Assembly (NCBI RefSeq): GCF_900636825.1
Contig: NZ_LR134318.1
Coordinates: 1,025,501-1,089,500 of the forward strand
Source of the DNA: Pseudomonas fluorescens
Lineage (GTDB): Bacteria; Pseudomonadota; Gammaproteobacteria; Pseudomonadales; Pseudomonadaceae
Direction: 5' to 3'
Length of the DNA: 64,000 bases
Shown: piece after piece, positions 1 to 11,805 of the stretch
How the letters are laid out: every line of letters starts with the position of its first letter
How positions within the stretch are numbered: position 1 is the first letter of the stretch
Position numbers and translations under genes: made by a program
Notes under the pieces: model-generated
What the model was told of the DNA's origin: nothing
What the model saw: only the letters and a program-made list of their open reading frames with translations
Database searches by the model: none

Positions 1-1104
1 GACGATCTGGGTGGCTACTTTCATCAACGTTTCGTTGCGGCTTTGCAGGCTCTTGATGAACCAGCGAGCTTCCTGCAACTGATTGCGCATGAAGGTGTTG
101 TCAGCGCTGGTATCAGCGCGGCGGACGAAACCGGCGTACTGAGCATTGACGCGCAGGCGCGGTACCGATTCCTGATTGAGTTCGACCAGCCAGCGCTCAT
201 TGTGCTTGCGCACGATGACGTCCGGGACGACATATTCGGCTTCGGTCGACTCGATCTGCGAGCCTGGACGCGGATTGAGGGTCTGCACCAGTTCGATGAC
301 CTGACGCAGCTCATCTTCCTTGAGCTTCATGCGGCGCATCAACTGGCTGTAATCGCGACTGCCGAGCAGGTCGATATAGTCGCTGACCAAGCGTTTCGCT
401 TCGTTGAGCCAAAGCGTCTTGGCGGGTAGCTGACGCAGTTGCAGCAGCAGACATTCGCTCAGGTTGCGGGCACCGATACCCGCCGGTTCGAATTGCTGGA
501 TGCGGTGCAGGACGGCTTCGATTTCGTCCAGTTCGATGTCCAGTTCCGGATCGAACGCTTCGAGGATTTCTTCGAGGCTTTCGTCCAGGTAGCCCTGATT
601 GTTGATGCAATCGATCAGGGTCACGGCGATCAGCCGATCGGTGTCCGACATCGGTGCCAGATTGAGTTGCCAGAGCAGGTGGCTTTGCAGACTTTCGCCG
701 GCAGAGGTGCGCGTGGTGAAATCCCACTCGTCGTCATCACTGCTGGGCAGGCTGCTCGCGCTGGTCTGGTAGACGTCTTCCCAGGCGGTATCGACCGGAA
801 GCTCGTTGGGGATTCGCTCGTTCCACTCGCCGTCCTCGAGATTGTCTACTGTCGGCGCAGTTTCCTGATAGGACGGTTCCTGGATGTCGGTGTTGGGCTT
901 CTGTTCAGCGTTGTCGGCCAATGGGTCCGAGTTGTCGAAGTCGTCGCCTTCTTCCTGGCGTTCGAGCATCGGATTGGATTCCAGCGCCTCCTGAATTTCC
1001 TGTTGCAGATCCAGGGTCGACAATTGGAGCAGGCGGATGGCCTGTTGCAGCTGCGGTGTCATCGTCAGCTGCTGGCCCATTCTCAAGACTAGCGATGGTT
1101 TCAT
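1..1104 (-). CDS. rpoN: RNA polymerase sigma-54 factor, N-terminal part (runs off the window)
   Basis: Sigma-54 directs RNA polymerase to -24/-12 promoters, which need an AAA+ activator to open. The first 368 codons are present, reading from the ATG at 1104 to the window edge; the C-terminal DNA-binding part with the RpoN box lies outside. Residues 1-50 are the glutamine- and leucine-rich region I ([27 protein letters not shown]), followed by the acidic region II to about residue 110 and then the core-binding domain. It sits just upstream of lptB in the same orientation as the lpt genes, the conserved order in Pseudomonas. The family length is about 500 residues, so roughly a quarter is missing at the edge only. 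The identification is firm. Confidence 0.95.
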   Translation of the reverse strand, partial: MKPSLVLRMGQQLTMTPQLQQAIRLLQLSTLDLQQEIQEALESNPMLERQEEGDDFDNSDPLADNAEQKPNTDIQEPSYQETAPTVDNLEDGEWNERIPNELPVDTAWEDVYQTSASSLPSSDDDEWDFTTRTSAGESLQSHLLWQLNLAPMSDTDRLIAVTLIDCINNQGYLDESLEEILEAFDPELDIELDEIEAVLHRIQQFEPAGIGARNLSECLLLQLRQLPAKTLWLNEAKRLVSDYIDLLGSRDYSQLMRRMKLKEDELRQVIELVQTLNPRPGSQIESTEAEYVVPDVIVRKHNERWLVELNQESVPRLRVNAQYAGFVRRADTSADNTFMRNQLQEARWFIKSLQSRNETLMKVATQIV

Positions 1105-1291
1105 GGCAGGGGCTTAACACCTTATTCGCCGGCGCTGTGCGCCATCCACTACAGGGCGCCGGAGCGCCAAAATTAAGCAAATTATATGCCTGAAACTGAA
1201 GTGTTTGCCTAGAGCGCTGTAACAATTAAAGCGTATAAAAAGCTGCTTCATCGATACAGCGCCCCCGCAGCTCACCCGGGCATGTTCATGC

Positions 1292-2016
<725 letters not shown>

Positions 2017-2017
<1 letters not shown>

Positions 2018-2562
2018 TACTGGGTTTTCTCGTCGGTTTTCTTCTTCGGCTGGATCACCATGTCGATGCGCGGACGCGCTTCGGTGACTTTGCTGCCGGT
2101 AGCGCGACCGGCGCTGGCCAGTTTTTTCACCGTGTCGTAGACGATTTTCTCGCCCTGAGTGGTGTTGTTGTCCTTGTCGACAACCTTGGCCTTGTCGATC
2201 AGCACGACGCGATTTTGCGCGGCGTGGTATTGAATCGTCACGCCCCAGCCCTGCACAGGCTTGGTGTCGCCAGCGGTTTGCAGCTGTTCGAAGTAAGCAA
2301 GGTTGCCGACCGAAGTCACCACGTCGATATCACCGGTCTGGGTGCGGGTGATGGTCACGGTGTTGCCTTTGACGATCATGGAACCCTGGGTAATGATCAC
2401 GTCACCTTTGTAGGTGGCGACGCCATTCTTGTCGTCCAGCTGGGCGTCGTCGGCCTGAATGCGGATTGGCTGCTCCTGATCGTTCGGCAGGGACCAGGCG
2501 CTCACGCTTCCCAGTGCTGCGCCCAGACTGAGCAAAATAGGGAGGGTTTTAACGAGCCTCAT
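2017..2562 (-). CDS. lptA: LPS transport periplasmic protein LptA
   Basis: Periplasmic bridge protein that oligomerises between LptC and LptD and carries LPS through its beta-jellyroll groove. The 181-residue product begins with a Sec signal peptide (hydrophobic [15 protein letters not shown], cleavage about residue 23). The OstA/LptA jellyroll follows, with typical stretches [16 protein letters not shown] and [14 protein letters not shown]. The lysine-rich tail is probably disordered. It overlaps lptC by 14 bases upstream and lptB by one base downstream, indicating one transcript. Length and motifs fit the family. Confidence 0.95.
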
Positions 2563-3121
2563 ACTGTCCTCTTACGTTCGATTGCAGGTGTATCCTGCTT
2601 TCCTTCAGGTACGCTTTCATTCCTACGCCAGTCGATACACCGCCAGCGCCCTCGATTCTAACGGGTTGCTCGGTCTGCGCATATTCCCGCTGCGGGAACA
2701 CTGTCATGCGAGTGGAAGTGATCAGCGTGTCACGTTTCTTTTCATCGGTACGCTTTACGCGCACCGAATCGATCAATTCGACTTCGGTACCGCCCGAGTT
2801 CACTTCGCCGCGCTCACTGGTCACGTGCCACGGAAAATCCGTGCCGCGGTACATGTTCAAGTCGGGTTTGGTGACCAGGGTGATGTCGGTTGCCTTGACG
2901 TGCTCGGCTTTGTCGGACGTCATTTCGTACTGCACTTTGCCGTCCGGCAGGTACTGCACGGTATGCGTGTTGGTTGCATACCAGTCGATAGGGTTGTCCA
3001 CCGTCGAAGTCGGTGGCTTGTCGAGGAAGCGTTCCGGACTGATGTTCCAGTAGCCGACGGCGGCGAAGATCGCCGCGATGCAGCCGAACAACAGAAAGTT
3101 ACGAAATTTTTTGCTAAACAT
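2549..3121 (-). CDS. lptC: LPS export protein LptC
   Basis: Bitopic inner-membrane protein that hands LPS from LptB2FG to LptA. From the ATG at 3121 the product is 190 residues, the usual family length. A single membrane helix (FLLFGCIAAIFAAVGYW, about residues 8-24) precedes a periplasmic jellyroll domain (DWYATNTHTVQYLPDGKVQY, TSERGEV). A GTG at 3133 overlaps the kdsC stop (GTGA) and would add four residues; I prefer the ATG because the resulting N-terminus matches homologues I know. Neither candidate has a strong Shine-Dalgarno, as expected for coupled translation. Confidence 0.93.
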   Translation of the reverse strand: MFSKKFRNFLLFGCIAAIFAAVGYWNISPERFLDKPPTSTVDNPIDWYATNTHTVQYLPDGKVQYEMTSDKAEHVKATDITLVTKPDLNMYRGTDFPWHVTSERGEVNSGGTEVELIDSVRVKRTDEKKRDTLITSTRMTVFPQREYAQTEQPVRIEGAGGVSTGVGMKAYLKESRIHLQSNVRGQYEAR

Positions 3122-3129
3122 GGTCTGGC

Positions 3130-3654
3130 TCACAGATACGCAGCGTTGGCGGCATCGAGGCGGCCCTGGGCGCGCAGGATCAACTCACAGAATTCGCGGG
3201 CGGCACCTTCGCCGCCACGGGCGCGGGTAACGCCATGGGCGCGTTCTCGGACGAAATCGGCCGCATTGGCGACCGCCATGCCCAGGCCGACGCGGCGAAT
3301 CACCGGCAGGTCAGGCAGGTCGTCACCGAGGTAAGCGACTTCTTCATAGCTTAGGCCCAGTTGTTCGAGCAGGCCGTCCAGCACCACCAATTTATCTTCG
3401 CGCCCCTGAAACAGGTGCGGGATGCCCAGGTTTTTCGCGCGACGCTCGACCACCGGGGTCTTGCGACCGCTGATGATGGCGGTTTGTACGCCAGCATTCA
3501 TCAACATTTTGATGCCTTGGCCATCGAGGGTATTGAACGTCTTGAATTCACTGCCGTCTTCGAGGAAGTACAGGCGGCCGTCGGTGAGGACGCCATCGAC
3601 GTCGAACACCGCCAGTTTGATCGCTTTGCCGCGTTGCAGCAGATCGTTGCTCAT
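3130..3654 (-). CDS. kdsC: 3-deoxy-D-manno-octulosonate 8-phosphate phosphatase KdsC
   Basis: Removes phosphate from Kdo-8-phosphate to give Kdo, the inner-core sugar of LPS. This is a C0-type HAD phosphatase of 174 residues without a cap domain. The nucleophile and acid aspartates are in FDVDGVLTDG (D18, D20), motif II is IISGR, and the metal-binding aspartates are in YLGDDLPDLP. The start codon overlaps the kdsD stop (TAATG), so kdsD and kdsC are translationally coupled. A KdsB or KdsA gene is not in this window. Identification is secure from motifs, length and position before lptC. Confidence 0.96.
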   Translation of the reverse strand: MSNDLLQRGKAIKLAVFDVDGVLTDGRLYFLEDGSEFKTFNTLDGQGIKMLMNAGVQTAIISGRKTPVVERRAKNLGIPHLFQGREDKLVVLDGLLEQLGLSYEEVAYLGDDLPDLPVIRRVGLGMAVANAADFVRERAHGVTRARGGEGAAREFCELILRAQGRLDAANAAYL

Positions 3655-4628
3655 TACATGACTCCTGCGCGCAGCAGATCGGAGAGGTTGAACGCGCCGA
3701 TCGGGCGATCCTCCTCATCGACGACTACCAGTGCGTTGATTCGATGGTCTTCCATGATTTTCAGGGCTTCGGCGGCGAGCATCTCGGGCCGGGCGGTCTT
3801 GCCGTGAGCGGTCATCACCTGGTCGATGGTGGCGCTGCGGATGTCGATGCTGCGATCCAGCGTGCGGCGCAAATCGCCGTCGGTGAAGATCCCGGCCAGT
3901 TTGCCGTCGGTTTCAAGGATCACGGTCATTCCCAGGCCTTTGCGGGTCATTTCCATGAGGGCGTCCTTGAGCAGCGTGCCGCGCTGTACTTGCGGCAGCT
4001 CCTGGCCGGCGTGCATGACGTTTTCCACTTTCAGCAACAAGCGACGGCCCAACGCGCCGCCCGGATGGGAGAAGGCGAAATCTTCAGCGGTAAAGCCGCG
4101 CGCTTCGAGCAATGCAACAGCCAGAGCGTCGCCCATCACCAGCGCCGCGGTGGTGGAGGAGGTCGGTGCCAGGTTCAGCGGACAGGCTTCCTGCTCGACG
4201 TGGACATTGAGATTGACCTCGGCGGCCTTGGCCAGTGGCGATTGCGGGTTGCCGGTAACGCTGATCAACTGGATGCCCAGGCGCTTGATCAGCGGCAGCA
4301 GGGTCACGATTTCGTTGGTCGAGCCGGAATTGGACAAAGCCAGGATCACGTCATCGCGGGTGATCATGCCCATGTCGCCGTGGCTCGCCTCCGCCGGGTG
4401 TACGAAAAACGCCGGCGTCCCGGTACTAGCCAGGGTCGCGGCAATCTTGTTACCAACATGCCCCGACTTGCCCATGCCGACCACGACCACACGGCCTTTG
4501 CTGGCCAGAATCATCTCGCAAGCGCGCACGAAATCGGCGTCGATATGGGGCAACAAGCCTTGGACGGCCTCCACTTCGAGCTGGATGGTGCGTTGTGCCG
4601 ATTGAATCAGGTCGCTGGATTGGCTCAT
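3654..4628 (-). CDS. kdsD: Arabinose-5-phosphate isomerase KdsD (SIS + two CBS domains)
   Basis: Converts ribulose-5-phosphate to arabinose-5-phosphate, the first step of Kdo synthesis. The 324-residue product has a sugar isomerase (SIS) domain at about residues 35-180 (VVVGMGKSGHVGNKIAATLAS, HPAEASHGDMGMI) and a C-terminal CBS pair. The ATG at 4628 (MSQSSDLIQSAQ) is chosen over an upstream in-frame extension of 33 residues, which reads as non-conserved leader. First gene of the kdsD-kdsC-lptCAB operon, divergent from mlaF across 273 bases. Confidence 0.95.
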   Translation of the reverse strand: MSQSSDLIQSAQRTIQLEVEAVQGLLPHIDADFVRACEMILASKGRVVVVGMGKSGHVGNKIAATLASTGTPAFFVHPAEASHGDMGMITRDDVILALSNSGSTNEIVTLLPLIKRLGIQLISVTGNPQSPLAKAAEVNLNVHVEQEACPLNLAPTSSTTAALVMGDALAVALLEARGFTAEDFAFSHPGGALGRRLLLKVENVMHAGQELPQVQRGTLLKDALMEMTRKGLGMTVILETDGKLAGIFTDGDLRRTLDRSIDIRSATIDQVMTAHGKTARPEMLAAEALKIMEDHRINALVVVDEEDRPIGAFNLSDLLRAGVM

Positions 4629-4901
4629 GTCAGAAATCGTATAGCCCGATGAAAAGGCGGCGATTATAGCGGTTATGTTGCAAAGCCTCACGCAAGTTCG
4701 TCGTGCTTTGTCATTACTCGTTACCAAAACCCTTCAAAAGTGGCTTCGGCCCTGTCCTGTCGCTGATTGCGGCAGGGTTCATGCTTGGGCGCTTGGCCTT
4801 TGCAGTGATATAGTTCGCCGCCAGTTCGGCCTGCCCGGGATGATGTGCTTTCTGATGAAAGACAGGCGTCCGAGTGAGAGGCTGCATCGCAAGGAGTTTA
4901 G
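4629..4901. promoter_or_regulatory. Divergent intergenic region between kdsD and mlaF
   Basis: 273 bases with no convincing gene. It must carry the promoters for the leftward kdsD-kdsC-lptCAB run and the rightward mla operon. A strong ribosome binding site, AAGGAG, lies just before the mlaF ATG at 4902. I did not find an unambiguous -35/-10 pair or known operator. Confidence 0.5.
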
Positions 4902-5711
4902 ATGAGTGCCGATAACGCCTACGCGGTCGAGCTGAAGGGAGTCTCCTTCAAGCGCGGTGCGCGCAGCATTTTCAATAACGTCGATATTCGCATCCCGCGC
5001 GGCAAGGTCACCGGCATCATGGGGCCTTCCGGTTGTGGCAAGACCACGCTGCTGCGGTTGATGGGCGCACAGTTGCGTCCCGCCAGCGGCGAAGTCTGGG
5101 TCAACGGTCAGAACCTGCCGAAGCTGTCGCGCAGTGATCTGTTCGATGCGCGCAAGCACATGGGTGTGCTGTTCCAGAGCGGCGCGCTGTTCACCGATCT
5201 CGATGTGTTCGAGAACGTCGCTTTTCCCCTGCGCGTTCATACCGAGCTGCCGGAAGAAATGATCCGCGACATCGTCTTGCTCAAGTTGCAGGCGGTCGGT
5301 TTGCGCGGTGCCATTGAGTTGATGCCCGACGAGTTGTCCGGTGGCATGAAGCGCCGCGTTGCACTGGCCCGAGCCATCGCGCTCGACCCGCAGATTCTCA
5401 TGTATGACGAACCCTTTGTCGGTCAGGATCCCATCGCCATGGGTGTGCTGGTGCGCCTGATCCGTCTGCTCAACGATGCGCTGGGCATCACCAGCATCGT
5501 GGTCTCCCACGATCTGGCCGAGACCGCGAGCATCGCCGACTACATCTATGTAGTGGGTGATGGTCAGGTGCTGGGGCAGGGCACGCCGGATGAATTGCTG
5601 AATTCGGATGAGCCGCGTATCCGGCAATTCATGACCGGAGATCCAGATGGCCCGGTGCCGTACCATTTTCCAGCGACGGATTACCGCGCAGATCTTCTGG
5701 GGAAGCGCTGA
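4902..5711 (+). CDS. mlaF: Phospholipid ABC transporter ATPase MlaF
   Basis: ATPase of the MlaFEDB complex, which moves phospholipids between the inner membrane and periplasmic MlaC to keep the outer membrane asymmetric. The 269 residues contain Walker A (GPSGCGKTT, 41-49), Q-loop region [10 protein letters not shown], signature LSGGMKRR, Walker [14 protein letters not shown] and switch VVSHDL. The phenylalanine after DEP (DEPFVG) is typical of Mla/MCE ATPases. Preceded by AAGGAG at a good distance. Its stop overlaps the mlaE start (TGATG), the first junction of mlaFEDCB. Confidence 0.96.
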   Translation: MSADNAYAVELKGVSFKRGARSIFNNVDIRIPRGKVTGIMGPSGCGKTTLLRLMGAQLRPASGEVWVNGQNLPKLSRSDLFDARKHMGVLFQSGALFTDLDVFENVAFPLRVHTELPEEMIRDIVLLKLQAVGLRGAIELMPDELSGGMKRRVALARAIALDPQILMYDEPFVGQDPIAMGVLVRLIRLLNDALGITSIVVSHDLAETASIADYIYVVGDGQVLGQGTPDELLNSDEPRIRQFMTGDPDGPVPYHFPATDYRADLLGKR

Positions 5712-6508
5712 TGCGCAGAATTTCATTATTAGAACGCGTACGCCGGTTCGGCGCTGCAGCGATCGACGCCATTGCGGTGTTCGGTCGTGCCACGCTGTTC
5801 CTGTTTCACGCCTTGCTCGGGCGCGGCGGGATCAGCGGCGGTTTTGGCCTGCTGGTCAAACAGCTGCACTCGGTCGGCGTGATGTCGCTGGTGATCATCG
5901 TCGTTTCGGGGATCTTCATCGGCATGGTTCTGGCGCTGCAGGGCTTCAGTATTCTGTCGAGCTACGGTTCAGAGCAGGCGGTCGGGCAGATGGTTGCCCT
6001 GACGTTGCTGCGCGAACTCGGCCCGGTCGTGACAGCACTGTTGTTCGCTGGCCGCGCCGGTTCGGCGCTCACCGCTGAAATCGGCAACATGAAATCTACC
6101 GAACAGCTTTCCAGTCTGGAAATGATCGGTGTCGATCCGCTCAAGTACATCATTGCCCCGCGTCTGTGGGCCGGCTTCATTTCCCTGCCGGTGCTGGCGA
6201 TGATTTTCAGCGTGGTGGGCATCTGGGGTGGTTCGTGGGTGGCCGTCGACTGGCTGGGCGTGTATGAAGGCTCGTACTGGGCGAACATGCAGAACAGCGT
6301 CAACTTCACCAGTGACGTGCTCAATGGCGTGATCAAAAGTATCGTTTTCGCCTTCGTTGTGACCTGGATCGCCGTATTCCAAGGCTATGACTGTGAACCC
6401 ACTTCCGAGGGAATCAGTCGTGCCACCACCAAGACCGTGGTGTATGCCTCGCTGGCAGTGCTCGGCCTGGACTTTATTCTGACCGCTTTGATGTTTGGAG
6501 ATTTCTGA
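5711..6508 (+). CDS. mlaE: Phospholipid ABC transporter permease MlaE
   Basis: Membrane subunit of the Mla complex. The 265 residues have an N-terminal amphipathic segment and about five membrane helices. The MlaE/DUF140 signatures are visible: [40 protein letters not shown] and the glycine-rich [12 protein letters not shown]. It overlaps mlaF by one base upstream and mlaD by one base downstream, so stoichiometry is probably kept by coupling. Length matches the family (about 260). Confidence 0.96.
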   Translation: MRRISLLERVRRFGAAAIDAIAVFGRATLFLFHALLGRGGISGGFGLLVKQLHSVGVMSLVIIVVSGIFIGMVLALQGFSILSSYGSEQAVGQMVALTLLRELGPVVTALLFAGRAGSALTAEIGNMKSTEQLSSLEMIGVDPLKYIIAPRLWAGFISLPVLAMIFSVVGIWGGSWVAVDWLGVYEGSYWANMQNSVNFTSDVLNGVIKSIVFAFVVTWIAVFQGYDCEPTSEGISRATTKTVVYASLAVLGLDFILTALMFGDF

Positions 6509-6975
6509 TGCAAAACCGCACCCTGGAAATCGGTGTCGGCCTGTTCCTGCTGGCAGGGATCCTGGCTTTGCTGCTGCTCGCATTGCGCGTCAGTGGCCTG
6601 TCTCCGACGTCGACCACCGACACGTACAAGCTGTACGCCTATTTCGACAATATCGCCGGTCTGACCGTCAGAGCCAAAGTGACCATGGCCGGTGTAACCA
6701 TCGGCAAGGTCACGGCCATCGATCTGGATCGCGACAGCTTTACCGGTCGTGTCACGCTGCAGGTTGATAAAAAGGTCGACAATCTGCCGGTTGATTCCAC
6801 AGCGTCTATTCTCACCGCGGGTCTGCTGGGCGAGAAATACATCGGTATCAGCGTCGGCGGCGAAGACACCCAGTTGAAAGATGGTGGAACCATCCACGAC
6901 ACGCAGTCGTCACTGGTACTGGAAGACCTGATCGGTAAATTCCTGCTCAATACCGTTAGCAAAGACGCCAAATGA
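6508..6975 (+). CDS. mlaD: Outer membrane lipid asymmetry protein MlaD (MCE domain)
   Basis: Membrane-anchored MCE protein that forms a hexameric ring on MlaE and passes lipid to MlaC. The 155 residues consist of one N-terminal membrane helix (GVGLFLLAGILALLLLAL, about 9-27), an MCE domain at about residues 40-117 (YFDNIAGLTVRAKVTMAGV, ILTAGLLGEKYIGI) and a short hydrophobic C-terminal helix. Start overlaps the mlaE stop; mlaC follows after 11 bases. Typical length for Pseudomonas MlaD. Confidence 0.95.
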   Translation: MQNRTLEIGVGLFLLAGILALLLLALRVSGLSPTSTTDTYKLYAYFDNIAGLTVRAKVTMAGVTIGKVTAIDLDRDSFTGRVTLQVDKKVDNLPVDSTASILTAGLLGEKYIGISVGGEDTQLKDGGTIHDTQSSLVLEDLIGKFLLNTVSKDAK

Positions 6976-6986
6976 GGAGCTTTTGA

Positions 6987-7631
6987 ATGATCTCTATCTT
7001 GCGACGTGGCCTGTTGGTGTTACTCGCGGCATTGCCGCTGATGGCTAACGCTGCACCGGGGCAATCGGCACACGACCTGGTTCAGGACACGACCAACCGG
7101 TTGCTGTCTGACCTGGCGGCCAATAAAGAGAAGTACAAGCAGGATCCGAGCGACTTCTACGCAGCGCTCAACAACATCGTCGGGCCGGTTGTGGATGCCG
7201 AAGGCATTTCCAAAAGCATCATGACGGTGAAGTATTCGCGCAAGGCTACGCCAGCGCAGATGCAGACTTTCCAGGAAAACTTCAAAAAAGGCCTGTTCCA
7301 GTTCTACGGTAACGCGCTGCTTGAGTACAACAACCAGGGCATCACCGTTGATCCGGCCAAAGACGAGTCGGGCGACCGCACCAGCGTCAACATGACCGTC
7401 AAAGGCAGCAATGGCGCGATCTATCCTGTGCAGTACACGCTGGAGAAGATCAACGGCGAGTGGAAACTGCGTAACGTGATCATCAACGGTATCAACATCG
7501 GCAAGCTGTTCCGTGACCAGTTCGCCGACGCCATGCAGCGCAATGGCAACGATCTGGACAAGACCATCAATGGCTGGGCCGGTGAAGTGGCCAAGGCCAA
7601 GGAATCCACCGAAAAGAACACGCCACAATGA
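6987..7631 (+). CDS. mlaC: Periplasmic phospholipid-binding protein MlaC
   Basis: Soluble lipid carrier shuttling phospholipid between the outer-membrane MlaA site and MlaD. The 214-residue product has a signal peptide (LRRGLLVLLAALPLMANA, cleavage about residue 23) and the MlaC/Ttg2D domain, with recognisable IVGPVVDAEGISKSIM and GEWKLRNVIINGINIG. A GAGG ribosome binding site lies before the ATG. The stop overlaps the mlaB start (ATGA at 7628). In Pseudomonas this family is also known as Ttg2D from solvent-tolerance studies. Confidence 0.95.
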   Translation: MISILRRGLLVLLAALPLMANAAPGQSAHDLVQDTTNRLLSDLAANKEKYKQDPSDFYAALNNIVGPVVDAEGISKSIMTVKYSRKATPAQMQTFQENFKKGLFQFYGNALLEYNNQGITVDPAKDESGDRTSVNMTVKGSNGAIYPVQYTLEKINGEWKLRNVIINGINIGKLFRDQFADAMQRNGNDLDKTINGWAGEVAKAKESTEKNTPQ

Positions 7632-7933
7632 GTGAGGCCGCCGTTCGTATGAGTGATGTCGATGAGCTTTCGCTCAGCGGAGTGCTGGATTACCGCACCG
7701 GGCCTGATTTGCGCAAGGAAGGTCAGGCGCTGATCAAGTCCAGCAAGGCGGCAGCGCTTGTGATCGATTGCTCGGCGGTGAAGAAGTCCAGCAGCGTCGG
7801 CTTGTCCCTGCTGCTGTGCTTCATGCGCGATGCGCAGGCGGCCGGCAAGACCGTCAGCATCCGCGCAATGCCTGAAGACATGCGCGAAATCGCTCAGGTC
7901 AGTGAATTGACCGAGTTGTTGGCGCACCCCTGA
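7628..7933 (+). CDS. mlaB: STAS-domain protein MlaB
   Basis: Small cytoplasmic subunit that binds and stabilises MlaF. The 101 residues form a STAS fold: an N-terminal strand (ELSLSGVLDYRTGPDL), then LVIDCSAVKKSSSVGLSLLLCFM, where the family's conserved loop contains S57 and S58. Start overlaps the mlaC stop. A structured terminator follows at once, closing the mla operon. Confidence 0.92.
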   Translation: MSEAAVRMSDVDELSLSGVLDYRTGPDLRKEGQALIKSSKAAALVIDCSAVKKSSSVGLSLLLCFMRDAQAAGKTVSIRAMPEDMREIAQVSELTELLAHP

Positions 7934-7945
7934 ACCCACATCTAT

Positions 7946-8002
7946 AAAGAGGCCCCCCGTCAGAGTCCTGCGTTGCGGGGTTCGCAGGCGCGGGGCTTTT
8001 TT
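7946..8002 (+). terminator. Rho-independent terminator after mlaB
   Basis: AAAGAGGCCCC pairs with GGGGCTTTTTT, enclosing an inner stem CCTGCG/CGCAGG. The structure ends in a T run just before the ibaG leader. It separates the mla operon from ibaG-murA. Confidence 0.75.
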
Positions 8003-8048
8003 GTATGATGTCCGACCCGTGCGCACAGGGCGCCGATTGAGGTTGAGC

Positions 8049-8288
8049 ATGCAGGCCGTAGAAGTGAAGAGCTTCCTTGAAGGAAAGCTGCCCGGAACGT
8101 TGGTAGAAGTTGAAGGTGAAGGCTGCAACTTCCAGCTGAACGTGATTAGCGATGAACTGGCGGCCTTGAGCCCGGTGAAGCGTCAGCAGCAGGTCTATGC
8201 CCATTTGAACCCATGGATCACCGATGGCAGCATCCATGCGGTCACTATGAAATTTTTCAGCCGCGCGGCCTGGGCCGAGCGCACCTGA
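8049..8288 (+). CDS. ibaG: BolA family protein IbaG
   Basis: Small BolA/IbaG protein, 79 residues from the ATG at 8049. An upstream in-frame extension of 16 residues starts inside the terminator region and is rejected. The BolA core is visible: VEVEGEGCNFQLNVISDEL, VKRQQQVYAHL and HAVTMKFFSRAAW. The cysteine in EGCNF corresponds to the position that, with a C-terminal histidine, can ligate a shared Fe-S cluster with a monothiol glutaredoxin in BolA proteins. It lies 22 bases before murA, a conserved pairing in gamma-proteobacteria. Confidence 0.92.
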   Translation: MQAVEVKSFLEGKLPGTLVEVEGEGCNFQLNVISDELAALSPVKRQQQVYAHLNPWITDGSIHAVTMKFFSRAAWAERT

Positions 8289-8295
8289 GCCCTAG

Positions 8296-9576
<1,281 letters not shown>

Positions 9577-9704
9577 TTGCTGCATTCGGACACACGGACG
9601 TGTCCATTGAATTCGTTTCGAGTCGAGGGTGTACGCACCCTCGATGTGTGTCCGGCGCCGATTGCGACCGGACATGAGTACCTTGATAAGGACTGACGTT
9701 TCCC
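9577..9704 (+). promoter_or_regulatory. murA-hisG intergenic region with two short hairpins
   Basis: Two inverted repeats are visible: GGACAC/GTGTCC at about 9587-9604 and CGAGGGTG-tacg-CACCCTCG's core at 9624-9643. Neither is followed by a T run, so they are not simple terminators. They may act in mRNA stability or in hisG expression; I see no leader peptide rich in histidine codons. Confidence 0.4.
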
Positions 9705-10340
9705 ATGTTGACCATCGCACTGTCCAAGGGCCGCATCCTTGACGATACCCTGCCGCTTCTCGCCGAAGCGGGCATTGTGCCGACCGAGAATCCGGACAAG
9801 AGCCGCAAGCTGATCATCCCCACGACCCAGGACGACGTTCGTCTGCTGATCGTGCGCGCCACCGACGTGCCGACGTACGTTGAACATGGCGCGGCCGACC
9901 TCGGCGTGGCCGGTAAAGACGTGCTGATGGAATACACAGGCCAAGGCCTCTACGAGCCGCTGGATCTGCAGATCGCCCAGTGCAAACTCATGACCGCCGG
10001 CAAGATCGGTGCGGCCGAGCCCAAGGGCCGCCTGCGCGTGGCGACCAAGTTCGTCAATGTCGCCAAGCGTTACTACGCCGAGCAGGGCCGTCAGGTCGAC
10101 ATCATCAAGCTCTATGGTTCGATGGAACTGGCGCCGCTGATCGGTCTCGCCGACAAGATCATCGACGTGGTCGATACCGGCAACACGCTGCGCGCCAACG
10201 GCCTGGAACCCCAGGAACTGATCGCTACGATCAGCTCGCGTCTGGTGGTCAACAAGGCTTCGATGAAAATGCAACACGCCCGTATCCAGGCGTTGATCGA
10301 CACCCTGCGCAATGCAGTAGAGTCTCGACACCGCGGCTGA
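9705..10340 (+). CDS. hisG: ATP phosphoribosyltransferase catalytic subunit HisG (short form)
   Basis: First enzyme of histidine synthesis, joining ATP and PRPP. At 211 residues it is the short form, which lacks the C-terminal regulatory domain and needs the HisZ subunit; hisZ is not in this window. Motifs include the N-terminal [15 protein letters not shown] and the PRPP-binding region at about residues 147-161 ([15 protein letters not shown]). A terminator-like hairpin separates it from hisD. Confidence 0.96.
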   Translation: MLTIALSKGRILDDTLPLLAEAGIVPTENPDKSRKLIIPTTQDDVRLLIVRATDVPTYVEHGAADLGVAGKDVLMEYTGQGLYEPLDLQIAQCKLMTAGKIGAAEPKGRLRVATKFVNVAKRYYAEQGRQVDIIKLYGSMELAPLIGLADKIIDVVDTGNTLRANGLEPQELIATISSRLVVNKASMKMQHARIQALIDTLRNAVESRHRG

Positions 10341-10392
10341 TTTACCTGCGCGACCCGAGGTCGCGCCGTCTATCCGCCTCATAGCCAGAATT

Positions 10393-10441
10393 CTCAGGTG
10401 CCCAAGCGGATCGAATGATAGTTTCGGGCGCCTGAGTTTTT
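10393..10441 (+). terminator. Terminator-like hairpin between hisG and hisD
   Basis: CTCAGGTGCCC and GGGCGCCTGAG form an 11-bp stem with one imperfect pair, followed by five T residues. It lies inside the his gene run, so hisD and hisC may be transcribed at lower level than hisG or from their own promoter. Confidence 0.75.
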
Positions 10442-10465
10442 GCCAATTCCTATGAGGCTCTCGCT

Positions 10466-11803
10466 ATGACCGCACCGACTGCAATTCGCCGACTCAACGC
10501 TGCTGATCCGGATTTCGCGCATCATCTGGATCATCTGCTGAGCTGGGAAAGTGTGTCTGACGACTCGGTCAATCAGCGCGTGCTGGACATCATCAAAGCT
10601 GTACGCGAGCGCGGTGACGCGGCGCTGGTCGAGTTCACCCAGAAATTCGACGGCCTCGAAGTGGCGTCGATGGCTGACCTCATCCTCCCGCGCGAGCGTC
10701 TGGAACTGGCTCTGACCCGCATCACCGTGGCCCAGCGTGAAGCGTTGGAAAAAGCTGCGGCGCGGGTGCGCAGTTACCACGAGAAACAGAAGCAGGATTC
10801 CTGGAGCTACACCGAGGCTGACGGCACGGTGCTGGGCCAGAAGGTCACGCCGCTGGATCGCGCAGGCCTGTATGTGCCGGGCGGCAAGGCTTCGTATCCG
10901 TCATCAGTGTTGATGAATGCGATTCCGGCCAAGGTTGCCGGCGTGACCGAAGTGGTCATGGTCGTACCGACGCCGCGCGGTGAAATCAATGAACTGGTGC
11001 TGGCCGCCGCGTGCATCGCTGGAGTTGATCGCGTTTTCACCATCGGTGGCGCGCAAGCCGTCGCGGCTTTGGCTTACGGCACCGAAAGCGTGCCGAAAGT
11101 CGACAAAGTGGTCGGCCCGGGCAACATCTATGTCGCCACCGCCAAGCGCCACGTGTTCGGTCAGGTCGGCATCGACATGATCGCCGGCCCTTCGGAAATC
11201 CTCGTGGTCTGCGACGGTCAGACCGATCCGGACTGGATCGCCATGGACCTGTTCTCGCAAGCCGAACACGACGAAGACGCGCAGGCGATCCTGGTCAGCC
11301 CGGATGCTGAATTCCTCGACAAGGTCGCCGCAAGCATCGACAAACTGCTGCCGACCATGGACCGCGCGACCATCATTGAAACGTCGATCAATGGCCGTGC
11401 CGCGCTGATTCAGGTGCGAGATATGGCGCAGGCGATCGAAGTCGCCAACCGTATTGCCCCGGAACACCTGGAGCTGTCGGTCGCCGACCCGCAAGCGTGG
11501 CTGCCACAGATCCGCCACGCCGGTGCGATCTTCATGGGCCGCCACACCTCGGAAGCGCTGGGTGATTATTGCGCAGGCCCGAACCACGTGTTGCCGACCT
11601 CCGGCACGGCTCGTTTCTCGTCGCCGCTGGGCGTGTACGACTTTCAGAAGCGTTCGTCGATCATCTTCTGCTCCGAGGCCGGTGCTTCCGAGTTGGGGAA
11701 AACGGCATCGGTCCTGGCCCGTGGCGAATCGCTGAGCGCTCATGCGCGCAGCGCTGAATACCGCATCAAAGACGAAGACTTTCTGAAAGGGCAGGGGGAA
11801 TGA
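10466..11803 (+). CDS. hisD: Histidinol dehydrogenase HisD
   Basis: Zn-dependent NAD enzyme carrying out the last two oxidations from L-histidinol to L-histidine. The 445 residues include [25 protein letters not shown] and [13 protein letters not shown], whose Q and H are among the zinc ligands, and [14 protein letters not shown] near the C-terminus. Length matches the family. Its stop overlaps the first possible hisC start (ATGA), so the two genes are coupled. Confidence 0.97.
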   Translation: MTAPTAIRRLNAADPDFAHHLDHLLSWESVSDDSVNQRVLDIIKAVRERGDAALVEFTQKFDGLEVASMADLILPRERLELALTRITVAQREALEKAAARVRSYHEKQKQDSWSYTEADGTVLGQKVTPLDRAGLYVPGGKASYPSSVLMNAIPAKVAGVTEVVMVVPTPRGEINELVLAAACIAGVDRVFTIGGAQAVAALAYGTESVPKVDKVVGPGNIYVATAKRHVFGQVGIDMIAGPSEILVVCDGQTDPDWIAMDLFSQAEHDEDAQAILVSPDAEFLDKVAASIDKLLPTMDRATIIETSINGRAALIQVRDMAQAIEVANRIAPEHLELSVADPQAWLPQIRHAGAIFMGRHTSEALGDYCAGPNHVLPTSGTARFSSPLGVYDFQKRSSIIFCSEAGASELGKTASVLARGESLSAHARSAEYRIKDEDFLKGQGE

Positions 11804-11805
11804 CC

